Shown in pieces: positions 10,255 to 20,883 of a DNA stretch of 64,000 bases. The notes under the pieces are model-generated. The model was not told the origin of the DNA. It saw only the letters and a list, made by a program, of their open reading frames with translations, and searched no databases. Position numbers and translations under genes: made by a program. Source of the DNA: Peronospora farinosa (lineage: Eukaryota; Oomycota; Peronosporomycetes; Peronosporales; Peronosporaceae); assembly GCA_947646735.1 (NCBI GenBank), contig CANTFK010000877.1, positions 273,586-337,585 of the forward strand, read 5' to 3'. Numbering within the stretch: position 1 is the first letter of the stretch; every line of letters starts with the position of its first letter.

Positions 10255-11154
10255 ATGGTCGGGTGGAAAATTCGAGCAAATGTGAATGTAGTGGAAGTGA
10301 CGTTTGAAATGGAGGAGGAGATCGTGTGGCAATATTTTAAGACAAACGGGTATGGAGTTACAGCCTTGCAAAAGTTGCCAATGTCGTTCAAAGGTAGAGA
10401 AGACGTGGAGAAAGTCCTACCGTCCATTGAGATTGACACATTTGCGACCAGAAAGAAACGTCACTTGTCACTATCGGAACTTTATTACGTCGTGGCAATT
10501 GACGGCATTTTACAAGTGAAGGAACCACTGCGACAATTGTGGGAACGACTCCAAAGGTGACATTGTAATTGGTGGGTCTGTTGAGGGGCTTTGGAGTTGC
10601 TAACAAGTGATTTGATCAGCTCCAGTGCGACGTTTACGACGATTTTTGTCATTTACCAGCACTTTCGTCGTCTTGGCTGGATTCCGAGACCCGGTCTTAA
10701 TTATGGAGCTCACTACGTCTTGTATCGTGGATCCGCGGCAGAATTTCACTCGGAATACGTCGTTTACGTGCAGGACGATGGTGAAACTTTGTCATGGAAC
10801 CAAATTCAGTCGCTGACGAGGATTGCAGCTGATGTCAAAAAGACGGTGCTATTGTGCACTGTGGCTATCAAAGAACCAACTGCAGATGTATCGATTGATA
10901 ATGATGTGAGAAGTAACGGGAACTTACCGGCTACTGGCAACAATGACCTTACCTTCGGTACCTACAGCTTCCACGGCATCCAGTACACGGCTAGAGCCAT
11001 TGCCATTCGTTTTTGGGACGCGACGATTGCGAATCAGCTAAGGTCACACACGTTCCTGCCCCAGCCAGTACTACCGAAGAAAATCGAGTCTACAAAGAAG
11101 AAGAGGGCCAACGGCCAAAGTGCCGCTTCAAAGGCGAGGTTCACAGAGGTTTAA
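10255..11154 (+). CDS. TSEN2: tRNA-splicing endonuclease catalytic subunit Sen2
   Basis: Cleaves the 5' splice site of intron-containing pre-tRNAs in the nucleus. Exons 10255-10556 and 10620-11154 with a 63-base intron (GTGACA...ATCAG), 278 residues. The N-terminal half has the family's YYVVAIDGILQV-type helix region. The catalytic domain has VIYQHFRRLGWIPRPGLNYG and HYVLYRGSAAEFHSEYVVYV, matching the archaeal-like endonuclease fold with catalytic Tyr, His, and a Lys in DVKKTVLLC. The tail is Lys-rich (KKIESTKKKRANG), possibly a nuclear signal. The catalytic set appears complete, so this should be an active subunit. Human TSEN2 is longer (465 aa); this is a compact form. Confidence 0.92.
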
Positions 11155-11207
11155 ATCATCCAACGTGACATATTCCACTTGTATTTTCCAGTTTCTATTC
11201 AGTCTCG

Positions 11208-12533
11208 TTATCCTAGCACAACTTTTTCCAAGATCAGACCCACCGTCGATCCCAATACGAGACCAGAATTTAGAAAGAAACTTGTGAAGGGGCCAATAAG
11301 GTGCTGTTCGTCGGTGTGAACACTTTCACTCACGAAGATGATAGTCAACGTGCCCAAATAGCCATTCCCGAATCCAAGTCCCAGCACACTGAGGACAGAC
11401 CAAATGTCGCTCTGAAGCCACCATTCTTTGACAATGCCGATAATGACCGGGACGAAGATGAAACGCGCTATGATTGGAATCCATATGTTGCTGGACGTAA
11501 GACCGAAGCGGTGGTTTACGATAAACCGTCCGACGCAGTCGCTGATCGAGAAGAGTGTGAGCAGGATCAACGACCACCAGCCACTTTCCTGAAGTGACGG
11601 AAAGTTGTACGTCTTGATCTCCGTGACAAGTGGTGGCCACACTGACAGACTAGCGAGGAAAACTACCAGAATCAGTGCTTCCAAGTGCCATACCTTTTTT
11701 AGCACGGTCCATCTGGTCGGCGCGGGATCAGGAATACTAAGCGGGTCACTACCCGATTGCTGTTTCTCCTCTAGCAGCAGCGAACGCTCCATGAGCTCCA
11801 CACTGCTATCAGCTTTCCGCAGCAAGTACTTGTTGGTGATCTCGAGTTGCATGACTCTGTAGAATGCACCGATGCAGACAATGATTGTAAGTGCACCAGT
11901 GTAAAAGTAGATGAGTGACGAGGTCAACAATCGATCAGCAGGGAAGACGAGCTTGGTCAAGTCCCGGTACAAACTTCCAATGAGAGTGCTGAGCCCTACA
12001 CCCAATTGGAAACTTTCTTGCACACTTCGAGGATAATGTGACACGAGTGCAATGGTAGAACTGTCAATGAAAGCAGTGGCAATTGCTGCCATAGCTGTAC
12101 CACTTACGACTGCAATTGCATTGGCGTTCTCGGATGAAAACAAGAAGTAGGACGTGGGGACAAAGACCAATACAAGTAATTGCCCCAGAAAGCCACCAAC
12201 GATACGACTTTTGTACAAAGGGTGACCACAAAAGACGACAATGACAGCGAGAAAGAGCAGGTTTGTGTACATGAACGTAGAAGTAAGAGCAAATTCAATA
12301 TTGAAGTCGGGAAAGAGCATTTTCCAATAGTCCACGGGCTGTGTGAGTGCTGAGAAAGGAAAGAGATAACCGACACCAACGAGTGCAAATAACCAGCAAG
12401 CTTTGGTCTCTTCACGTGCCTCCTTCACTGCACTTTGAATGCTTCCTTCACGTTGGTTTTCAAGTGAAATCTCGGCGTCATACGAGAAAGAAGAGCGGCG
12501 AATACCCGGCGTACGAGGTAGCGGCGACAACAT
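11208..12533 (-). CDS. Equilibrative nucleoside transporter (ENT, SLC29 family)
   Basis: Multi-pass membrane protein for facilitated or proton-coupled nucleoside/nucleobase transport. Single exon, 441 residues, ATG at 12533. About eleven hydrophobic segments can be counted, with a long cytosolic loop around residues 235-280 (charged, LLEEKQQSGSDPLS) between segments 6 and 7, as in ENTs. The first segment has WLFALVGVGYLFPFSALTQP, the ENT N-terminal pattern. Later blocks include FGNGYLGTLTIIF in segment 10, SISDCVGRFIV, and a terminal GPFTSFFLNSGLVLGST. Purine salvage is plausible but substrate choice cannot be read from sequence. It is head-to-head with the 170-residue gene and tail-to-tail with SEN2 (53 bases apart). 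Confidence 0.9.
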   Translation of the reverse strand: MLSPLPRTPGIRRSSFSYDAEISLENQREGSIQSAVKEAREETKACWLFALVGVGYLFPFSALTQPVDYWKMLFPDFNIEFALTSTFMYTNLLFLAVIVVFCGHPLYKSRIVGGFLGQLLVLVFVPTSYFLFSSENANAIAVVSGTAMAAIATAFIDSSTIALVSHYPRSVQESFQLGVGLSTLIGSLYRDLTKLVFPADRLLTSSLIYFYTGALTIIVCIGAFYRVMQLEITNKYLLRKADSSVELMERSLLLEEKQQSGSDPLSIPDPAPTRWTVLKKVWHLEALILVVFLASLSVWPPLVTEIKTYNFPSLQESGWWSLILLTLFSISDCVGRFIVNHRFGLTSSNIWIPIIARFIFVPVIIGIVKEWWLQSDIWSVLSVLGLGFGNGYLGTLTIIFVSESVHTDEQHLIGPFTSFFLNSGLVLGSTVGLILEKVVLG

Positions 12534-12669
12534 CGTATCAATTGGATGAAAGTTATCGAATGAAAAAACCGGTAACCACTATTTTATCTCACGTCTCAGT
12601 AATATATCTCCGACTAGGTCCGAAGATATATTGCTAGAAATGTAGCCATGTTAAGGGTCACTTGCAAGT
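12534..12669. promoter_or_regulatory. Compact bidirectional promoter (ENT / 170-aa protein)
   Basis: 136 bases between divergent ATGs. ATTGG (CCAAT on the minus strand) lies in TATCAATTGGATG (about 12536-12548), facing the transporter gene. The rest is AT-rich without a clear TATA element. Confidence 0.5.
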
Positions 12670-13304
12670 ATGTTGCGTGAACGTAACACATTCGTGCTAA
12701 AGGCTCGTAGTGGTAGCAACGAACGACAGCATGCGTTAACGCTGCATGTGAACTTAAGAGAGCAAGATTTGAGTCATTTTAATGGCACACATGAAACAGG
12801 AGGAGCTAAAACAATTGAGGTGATGATTTAAAATAGGCAATAAAGACAAATTCATCCGACTGAATGAATGATGTTGTTGCTAGCGATTGCTGGAGCTACT
12901 GGATGAAGATGAAGCTTTTCAAGCGCTTGTGCGGGAAATTGATGACCTTCGACAGATGAACCAACTCGTCAAGAGCAAGGCCAAGAATGGGACACATACG
13001 CTCGAGCTTCCGGATGTGACGGTTCAGTGGCAGGTGGTGGAGGAAGCAGGTCTCCTCAATGTCTTGCAGCGTGTTCAAGGCAATAATACAGACTAGACAA
13101 AATACGATCTCGGATACTGCTGAGTCGACAGGAAAGTACCGTCCCGTGCCCGTGAGAAAGCTGGTTGTGGCTGTTTGGATGTACCCGCCTCACGTCAAGA
13201 TCCCTCCGACGGGGGAACGGATTCCCTCCAGCGACGTTGCCAAGCAGGATTTTTTTGTCGAAGAAAACAACGACAGTGTCGAGGAATCTGCTTGCTCGGA
13301 GTGA
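12670..13304 (+). CDS. Small three-exon protein, 170 residues, unknown
   Basis: Model built by joining frames at splice sites. Exon 1 is 12670-12819 (50 codons), then a 64-base intron (GTGATG...GCTAG); exon 2 is 12884-13033 (50 codons), then a 58-base intron (GTGGTG...TACAG); exon 3 is 13092-13304 (70 codons plus stop). All junctions are phase 0. Exon 2 encodes a helical stretch LLELLDEDEAFQALVREIDD with a likely coiled coil. Exon 3 has KYRPVPVRKLVVAVWMYPPH and an acidic tail ending SVEESACSE. Retention of intron 2 would end the protein at residue ~121. I do not recognise the family. Intron sizes match other genes here, which supports the model. Confidence 0.6.
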
Positions 13305-16300
13305 AAATAGTGCTCTAGACTGACAAGCGATGACAAGGCACACTCAATTTGCCTTCTAGCTGCTTTAATCGCGCATTTCTTGTCGGCAATCTTCTCATCT
13401 CAACTTTAGGATAATGATACATGTGATGGCGACGACGTCATTTTTTCGGCGCACGTTGTCAGCGACAGTGTCCAAATAAAAATCAGGGGCATGTTTTCCA
13501 TACTACAGGTCGTTGAAGTGGCTTGCATTTTCATCTTCTTTACTATGCTGGTGTGTTAGTGACAGTAGAAATGAGAGGGTACGACATCAGGCTTATAATG
13601 CGATTGTAGGGAAACTTGTGCTTGGAGATTTACCAGCTTTACGCCTGTAATCTATCATTAATTTTGTCAAGTAGATATGATACCTTTGTCATCATCGCAG
13701 GTGAAGCATTATATACTTTTACTGATATGTAGCAAACTTGCATGCTCATCTCCTGCAGACGAAACTAAGTCACACTTGTCCGGCCATTGTATAACTCTTT
13801 AGTTACACTCGTGTGAAGGTCTTCCGCATCTATTTGCTTCGTGTGCAATATGTCGCTTATTCAAAATTTTACGTATAATTGTTACAGTCATTATCATAGC
13901 AACGTGCCACAATTTGGGCTTAAAAGCAACAACGACCAAGCAACGAAGGTCTCCAAAGAGCGTCATCTTGCCTTGGACAGAAAGTCCCCTATCATGGGGC
14001 CAAGATTGAAAGGGAAAGATCTTCTCTTGGAAGCAGCGCAGCGTGCGAACCTGACAGAGAGCAATAGGCACGAAGTCCTGGTGTGTGACAAAGCATCGAA
14101 CATGCTTCACCCAGGCATTAACAAGTCTCTGTTCTTCTCCGTTCCGCCTCCTAGTCGCTGACCCTTATGCCGAACGCAAATTTCGGTCCACAAAGCGAAT
14201 GTCCCTAGAACGTGATTCTGTCCATTACGATTCAGAACCGATGCTGCATGTCAGGGATAAGTCAGGCTGGCCCCGTCTGGGAAAGCCGATATAGAAGCTC
14301 CCCTATCCCGTGCTTGTCTGAATTGGTGGTCAGTATCACCCCATAGTATATGACTGTATCTGCATCCTATTTAGGCCGAGTTACCTCTCATCTGTAGGTT
14401 CCAATCAATCGATGGGTTCCGGTCGCAGTCAAGACATGCAGTCTGCGACTACCGCCTCGTCCGGAGATGCAGTGATGGTAATAGCTTTGGGGACACTGAC
14501 TGCTGCAACATTGGGCTGGAAGGAGTACGCGGAGCGACTAGCAAAAGCTACACACGGTGGAATAAGATCGCTTGATGGAGTTGATCAGGCGCATCGTAAG
14601 CACAACTAAAAATTACACAACTAATGTCTAAGTAGATTCTGGGACGACGAAGCTCCTGCTACTATAACGTTCTTACCGATCTCTAACTGTGGTCAAGAAC
14701 CTGCTGTTGCTGCCGATCAATCACTTCTCGACTAAGCAGCGAGAATTACTTACAGCGACAGGAGATGCGAGAATTACTTCCGTCGACAAGAGATGCGAGT
14801 ATTTTAGTGGCGATCTAGAAGTGGTTTGAACCGGTTGCGGCAAAAGAATGAGCTCCTGAGCACTGATCTTGAATAATACGAAGATCAAGAGTATGACGCT
14901 GTATTAGAAAGAATACGATTTTTCCAGTATCAAAGAGAATGATCAAGTCAGCTACGGGTATGCATCAATGTATCGCTCCAGTAGGTAAAGGTGCTCGAAG
15001 TTCGCTATCAACACCTCGAGAAACGCGCATGTGCTAAGACTGCGCTCTACAAAATAATCACATGTTGTTTAAAGATACCATTACACAGTTGTTGTTCTTC
15101 GAGGCTCAGTAGCAACTGTAGCGCACATACAAGTGTGCAGCGACCAGAGCGCGCTAGTGGACGATCTGCTGTAAGAATCCATTTCCCTGAAAGCAAGAAC
15201 ATTAAGTAGAATTAGGCGATGGTCACTCTCAGCTCTCCGCCTTGCACTCTTTCTCAAAAGATCTGCAGAAGAAAAACATGTTAGATCGCAAAGCTAGAGA
15301 GGGAAAAAGCGTCTTCTTGCATCGCCCTAAGCGGATCAACCATCAATAAGATAACGGTGTCGAGTCAACAACGTGACGGCCAAAGAATCTTGTCAACAAA
15401 TTGAGTCTTGAAAGGTTTAGTGTGAGCAGAGAGCCATGTAAAAGGAGTTAGCGCAGTTACAGCTGCGCTTCTACACAGTGGGAGGACTACGCCTTAAATG
15501 AGCGCTGTTGGAAAGGCGATAAAGGACATGAAAAGCAGGAGGTCAACTCTAACGTGGCAAGAGATGCAAATGTAAGCACCACGGGTCTATGTAGTGTATA
15601 GTCAGGAGGTAGAGAGAGGATCCATCATCTTTTATGTTAAACTTAGACCAGGTGGTTTACCATCGACGAAGTCGATTGCATTCTGCGTCGCAATCGACTG
15701 CAGCAGCATATGGCGGGAAACAAATCGAGCCCACCCGCTTCAGCTCGAAAGGACACAGCTATGAAAGTGACGATATGGCGACAAATGTGCAGCTGTCAGT
15801 TGAATGATGGTTGAAGTTGAAGTAGAAACGTCTTGACTCTACATATTTTCTCAGATAGTGGGTTTAACATGAGGTTTTGTATGAAAGGATCGATCAGACG
15901 ATTCAAATCGGTCTTGCCGGGCGATTTGCACCGATCCGAGTTCAGTACAAGTGAATGTCAGTAGTGGTATTGCATTCACCATGCGTAAGAGTCTAGCCTA
16001 CTTGCTGCTCCATAAATTCGTTGCACCGCTTCGCAAACACACGATACCGTGTGTTCTGCAAAAGACAAAACATCAAGAGGCGACAGTGAGCTCACGTGCT
16101 GGAGACAAATCAGCCACAAAGGTTCTGCTTGGTGTTGGTTCGTATCGTTGTCAGCGAGGCTGCCAGTCCGATGGCGCCAGTCTCGTCGACGCTTGTCACC
16201 GTACCGCTATGTTTGGACCAACCACTTTCGATGTTGTACCAAATTTTATATGGTCATGTTTGCGCGCTCGATTACATGATAATGTATGTAAACTCGATAG

Positions 16301-16947
16301 AGCGCCATGAAGCGCCCTTTTCAGGAACGCCAATCGAGTCTTGATGCTGCCAAGGGCCCACGTCGAGCAGCTGGTCGTGAAACGTCAACGCTGGGGCCTT
16401 CCCACCTTTGGCAACACCTTTCTCCTTTTGCCCACGCCACTTCTGCAATTTTTATTGGACCCTTTTTGGATGGACAAAGATTATCAAGCTGAGACGAAGG
16501 TTTTATTTCAGCATTCATGTACTCGTTAGCTTGGCCTCTAAATGATGAGCGCATGACGATCACCTGACGCTCTGTCAATTTAATGCCCATTTTCATCCTT
16601 ACGTGCCCACTTTTGTCAGCCTGCGACATACTGATACCAAGTGTGCCGCAGCTGCTTCTCATTTTTTGGGTCCTTTCTTCTCAATCGAATTTTACCCAGT
16701 GTGTACTAGCCACCAACGCTGATAAAGCCAGGCCTTCTTTGCTCCGACTTCCCGCTGCTGTGTCAAGCTTGGGCGCATTTTTCGATTTGTCGCAATTCCT
16801 CCGGATCGACGCCGACGGTTTTTCTTGTGTATTGGGTATTTGGTATTCTTGCGCCTTAATAGCAATAGCAAAACGTAATACTATCATTCGCCAACCTACC
16901 ACCTGATTAACAGTCAGTCCACTCCATCAATCAACTATTTCGTCGCC
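13305..16947. other. Gene-poor 3.6 kb region with decayed ORFs
   Basis: No ORF can be assigned. The longest plus frames (13841-14161, 14412-14609, 15951-16310, 16583-16906) and one minus frame (16321-16662) are interrupted. Some stretches look protein-like, such as GPRLKGKDLLLEAAQRANL at about 14000-14055 and WKEYAERLAKATHGG at about 14518-14560. These suggest a dead gene or transposon, but I cannot name it. No LTRs or terminal inverted repeats were seen. Confidence 0.45.
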
Positions 16948-17718
16948 ATGATGAGCTCTCGGAGCCACGCAAACATGAATGTCTCGGCATTGCAACCGTC
17001 ACTGTCCCCTCAGTCCGTCACACGACGCGCTACCGTCGCGAATGACAATGAGCTCTATCATCACCGCACGTCGGGTGCGACCGTCGAGCGTGCGCCCAGT
17101 ACTGACAACCAAGTGGATGTGCAAATTCTCAAGAAATTATCAGCATCGGTTTCACATTTTGAAGGTTCGCGCACGAATTTGTCCTTTGTTGTGTCCGTAG
17201 AGACACTGATCCCTGGCCGTCGCGCCTTTTCGGACGAACGCGAGTCCTGCCAGCTAGTAGCACGATCCTTTAACGATTTCCGACGCTTCCGGAAGTCGCT
17301 ACTCGCACGTGTCGGTAGTCTCCACGACCCATCGTTGCTGTTCTCCCGACGAAGTGGCAAGTGTCGATGCGACGGCGTCAATGGGTGCCCGTTTGACGTC
17401 ACACGAAGCTTCCTTGAGCGGCTCAAGTTTACACGGATGCCTTTTCTAAGTCTTGGGGAGAGTGAGGTCGATCTGACCAAACGCCAACAGGAGATGGACA
17501 ATTTCCTTCACATCATCTTCGCCATCCTGCATCGTATGCAGCCCAGTTCGTGGCATCCAGAGTGTCAGTTCTTACAGGACGTCATGGCCTTTCTGGAGGT
17601 TGAAGAGTCGTTTTCTCAGCAGATGGAGCTGCTACTGCGCAGCAAGAATCGTCACATGAATCTGGACGGGTGGAAGGCACACACTCTTGAGACTTTTGGC
17701 TCAGGTATTGGCGTGTAA
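16948..17718 (+). CDS. PX (phox homology) domain protein
   Basis: Single exon, 256 residues. After a polar ~55-residue N-terminus, residues ~55-205 resemble a PX phosphoinositide-binding domain: strands LSFVVSVETLIPG, the motif VARSFNDFRRFRKSLLARV (the R-x-[FY]-x-x-[FL] block), and a later RQQEMDNFLHIIFAIL helix corresponding to the PX 'R...L..YL' region. The lipid-contacting basic residues seem present but the usual PxxP loop is not obvious. An insertion with closely spaced cysteines (CRCDGVNGCPFD) lies where the membrane-contact loop would be. The ATG at 16951 or 16978 could also serve. Probable role: endosomal membrane targeting (inference). Confidence 0.7.
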   Translation: MMSSRSHANMNVSALQPSLSPQSVTRRATVANDNELYHHRTSGATVERAPSTDNQVDVQILKKLSASVSHFEGSRTNLSFVVSVETLIPGRRAFSDERESCQLVARSFNDFRRFRKSLLARVGSLHDPSLLFSRRSGKCRCDGVNGCPFDVTRSFLERLKFTRMPFLSLGESEVDLTKRQQEMDNFLHIIFAILHRMQPSSWHPECQFLQDVMAFLEVEESFSQQMELLLRSKNRHMNLDGWKAHTLETFGSGIGV

Positions 17719-17942
17719 ACGTCTACGTCCGATCAGTTAAGACCAGTCTGTAACTTCTGATCACAAACAAGGACCTCGTTGCCTCCGGAGCCACAGATTC
17801 ATCCTGCGCAGTTTATTTATTCAATGATGACGTGTTCGGTTCTGCATCGTGAACGGCGATACAAAAGACAGATAACACACACAGAAGCCCACTTTTCATT
17901 ATCAACGTCTTTTTTCATGCATTTTGTAACTTCTAACACCAA

Positions 17943-19037
17943 TTAGACAGGTGTCGGCAGAAACGTGACTTGGCGCAGCAGTTCCATCGGTCCATCGTGT
18001 GTCTCTAAGAAGATGCGCTGCTCGTTGTTGCGTACGAAGAAAGATCCAATAAAGCCGATCGAGTTCACTTCGATTCCGTTGAAACCCTGTGCCTTCCTCG
18101 GGATAATGAAGAGGTAAGACGACGTCAACAGCAAATTATAGGCCACGGGCAGTGGCGCTGATGAGGTCCCCGCATGTGCATGAATGTTCGGATAGTTCAT
18201 GCTGTTCATCTGGTTAAGGACCTTATTATAGATGACGACGATGTTTGCTACGGCTTTCTCACTGTCGATATCATCAGGAAGATCGATGCGGTGGAGAAAG
18301 TGGCAAAATGGAAGCTCCGACAGCTGGACAATCTCAGATTTTGGATGCTCGCGCAACTTCTGGTCGATAAAATGCAGCAACGGTGGCTGGAAGACAAGAA
18401 GAATCAGGTATCAACCTTATATTTTGAATACGTCATGAGTACGATCTTCGTACCATGTCAATTCCAGTGATCTCTTTAATGGACGAATAGGTCATGAGTT
18501 GCATGTGTTTATGGGGTTGACTACAATCCAAAACATTGAGCTCATCAGTGTCAATACGTGGACCATCTCCACCATGTCTTCTATATCAGACTGCATGCCA
18601 CCCTACTGCTCGTACCTGGCACCACTCTCATAGCCACAATTGAAAAAAGCAAAAGCGTCCAAACCCTTCATGGCTGTCCACATGGCACGAAAGTCAGTGG
18701 CTCTAAGCGGCTCTTCCTGCGGGGCAAACTCAACAGTCGCCAGTACCACATGCTCGTCCACAATGCTAAACTTATTAAGGACGAGGTTATGTGTGCCATG
18801 CAGCTGCGTAACGAAGAGATCCTGCTCGAGGTTTTCCTTTGCAAAAGGATCTCGAAAGGGTTTAAGCTTCGTCTCTGCCGTTTTGGGCTTATGAAGCGAT
18901 ACATTCGATACCCATAAAATGTAGCGAATATCATACGCAGCTGAAGCTGGTAGTAGTTCATAATTGGCAGTAATCTTTTGTAACGCCTGGGACTGCCTCG
19001 CCCGCTGGGTCACGTCTCGCACAGTCTTACGTAGCAT
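17943..19037 (-). CDS. APA2: Ap4A phosphorylase (ATP adenylyltransferase)
   Basis: HIT-superfamily enzyme that phosphorolyses diadenosine tetraphosphate to ATP plus ADP. Three exons on the minus strand: 19037-18616, 18520-18454 and 18386-17943, introns 95 and 67 bases; 310 residues, against 321 in yeast Apa1. Exon 1 ends in AFFNCGYESGA. The 67-base exon 2 completes S-Q-P-H-K-H-M-Q, the HxHxQ active-site motif. Exon 3 holds the C-terminal domain (YNLLLTSSYLFIIPRKAQGF and NSIGFIGSFF). The longer donor-proximal frame stops at once without splicing, so the micro-exon is required. It is head-to-head with the exonuclease gene. Confidence 0.92.
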
Positions 19038-19174
19038 GATGTTGTTTATTCGTGTAACATTGGTGTGTCAAAAGAAGACTTGTGTGACGTACATCATTCG
19101 GCATTTTTGCCGCTCGCATTTTGTCCAATGACAGACGTTATAATCGCTGACTGGCCAAGAACGGCGCTATTCCG
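19038..19174. promoter_or_regulatory. Bidirectional promoter (Ap4A phosphorylase / exonuclease)
   Basis: 137 bases between divergent ATGs. ACATTGGTG near 19058 is a CCAAT box facing the phosphorylase, and GTCCAATGAC near 19125 faces the exonuclease. The stretch CATCATTCGGCATTTTTGCC (about 19092-19111) resembles the oomycete initiator (TCATTYYNCAWTTT), which would place a start site for the plus-strand gene there. Confidence 0.55.
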
Positions 19175-20593
19175 ATGGCTGCGCATCCGGACGTGATGCG
19201 CGGCGTGCTGAAGCGCAAGCTGCAGATGGAGCAGCAGGAATTTACTGGTGTCAAGAAGCAGCGCGTGAAGAAGGCAACATATACCGCTATGGATGTGATG
19301 AATCGTCTGCTGGCACCTGACGGAAAAGTTGGCTACAATGTGACGGATTTGGAGTGGGAACAGCTCGTGCAGCTCACGCAGCAGAGCGAGCGTTTCAACC
19401 ATTTTTTCTCGTTTCCAGAGGATGAAAATAATTGGGTCACAACCAAGAAGAAAAAGAGGAAGACGCACTTGAAGATTGTAGCTGTCGATTGCGAGATGTG
19501 CGTCACACAGAAAGAAGGCTCTCGTGACCGCAAGGCCAACGCTCTATGTCGAGTATCGGCAGTGGATGGAGAGAATATGCTGCGTAGCATTATCTCGGAC
19601 TTTATCGTGCACCAACCGGAGCCTGGATATCATATGTTTGATCCGAAGACGGACATTCACGGCATCACGCCACAGCAGATTGCAAATTGCAAGATCACGG
19701 TAGCACAAGCACAAAAGAAAATGCTCAAGTACATCAACCAGGACACAATTGTAGTGGGTCACTCAGTATATGGGGATCTGGCCAGTTTGCGTATCAATCA
19801 TCGACGCGTTATTGACACGTCCCTCATTTTCCAACGGATAGATGGAAATCCGTCGCGCTCGACGCCGGGACTCAAGGATCTTACCAAATTCTTGCTTGGC
19901 TTTGACATGCCGCAGGGACATGACAGTACCGTCGATGCTCAAGCTGCTATGATGGCAGCCAAGTATGCTGTTCGACATGAGACCGGTCGGATCATCCCAT
20001 CGGCGCTGGAGCTGCACGGACCTCGTGTCAAAGAGCGGCGTGACGAGATCCTATATCCTGGGAGGATACAAGTCACAAAGAAGTATACAGGCCCTGCTGT
20101 GCTTGTTACGTCGGCGTTCAAGCTTGATCAACTAACTGGCGATCCTTCCAAATCATCGAAAGCCACGACCGTCAAAGCTCCGTCAAATGAAGCGTCCTAC
20201 GTCGATATGGCCGCTTTCACGAAGGAAAGTACTGAACAACCGCGCACTTCTAACGGTATCTCTGACGCTATGATTGCACGTTCCTGTCGATTGCGGGTGC
20301 ATCGAATTCCGAAGGGCTTATTGAGTGAGGACATTGAAAAGTTCTTTCTTGAGAACACCAATATTGTCCCGACCGCAGTGGAGGCAATTGTATGGTTGCC
20401 AAACCAAAACCGAGGCTCATGCAGTGTGACCTTCTCGAGCAATGCCCATGCAGCACTAGCGTTCAACAGCGCCGGGGGACCGAATGGGAAGATGAAGGTC
20501 ATCAATGACTCCATTGGTCGTCCACAGAAAACGATTGCAGTTGTGAATCTCAAGGGAAAGACGTATAAGAATGTGGTACTCGGCATACTGTAG
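19175..20593 (+). CDS. REX/SDN-type 3'-5' RNA exonuclease with RRM
   Basis: DEDDh exonuclease of the REXO1/SDN family, which trims or degrades structured and small RNAs. Single exon, 472 residues. Exo domain ~100-270: IVAVDCEMCVT (Exo I, Asp and Glu), TIVVGHSVYGDLASL (Exo II Asp) and GHDSTVDAQAAM (Exo III His and Asp); the four metal ligands and the catalytic His are all present. The N-terminus is Lys-rich (VKKQRVKKATY, TTKKKKRKTH), suggesting nuclear location. Residues ~365-465 form an RRM-like fold (CRLRVHRIPKGLLSEDIEKF, then GSCSVTF). The exonuclease-plus-RRM layout is that of plant SDN proteins and REXO5. Active enzyme expected. Confidence 0.88.
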   Translation: MAAHPDVMRGVLKRKLQMEQQEFTGVKKQRVKKATYTAMDVMNRLLAPDGKVGYNVTDLEWEQLVQLTQQSERFNHFFSFPEDENNWVTTKKKKRKTHLKIVAVDCEMCVTQKEGSRDRKANALCRVSAVDGENMLRSIISDFIVHQPEPGYHMFDPKTDIHGITPQQIANCKITVAQAQKKMLKYINQDTIVVGHSVYGDLASLRINHRRVIDTSLIFQRIDGNPSRSTPGLKDLTKFLLGFDMPQGHDSTVDAQAAMMAAKYAVRHETGRIIPSALELHGPRVKERRDEILYPGRIQVTKKYTGPAVLVTSAFKLDQLTGDPSKSSKATTVKAPSNEASYVDMAAFTKESTEQPRTSNGISDAMIARSCRLRVHRIPKGLLSEDIEKFFLENTNIVPTAVEAIVWLPNQNRGSCSVTFSSNAHAALAFNSAGGPNGKMKVINDSIGRPQKTIAVVNLKGKTYKNVVLGIL

Positions 20594-20799
20594 TACGAAA
20601 AGAAGCTGTACGAAACAAGCAACGACGATTTATAGCGTGGGGTTCAGTCTTGCTTCGACGCTCAATTAAGTTTACACTACGCTGCTCAATTCTCTACTGG
20701 ATTTATATAATACGTACCTGGTTGCATATAAAAAATAGAGTGCCTTATTAGTACAGTCATAATGGCCGCTGAGATTATGTTTCTAAATGTAACGACTAG

Positions 20800-20855
20800 T
20801 TTTGGGTCTCCTCTAACTGGTATTTTGGGTCCCCTCTAACTGGTATTTTGGGTCT
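20800..20855. repeat. 23-bp tandem repeat upstream of URB2
   Basis: Unit TTTTGGGTCYCCTCTAACTG plus GTA occurs at 20800-20822 and 20823-20845 with one base difference, followed by a partial third copy up to 20855. It ends 28 bases before the URB2 ATG, so it lies in the promoter or 5' UTR. The rest of 20594-20799 shows nothing recognisable. Confidence 0.85.
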
Positions 20856-20883
20856 GCATCCATTTGACTGGTTCACATCCATT

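Noticed and set aside
16321..16662. Minus-strand 113-codon ORF in the gene-poor region
   Set aside because: No motif and adjacent frames are equally open; no splice links.
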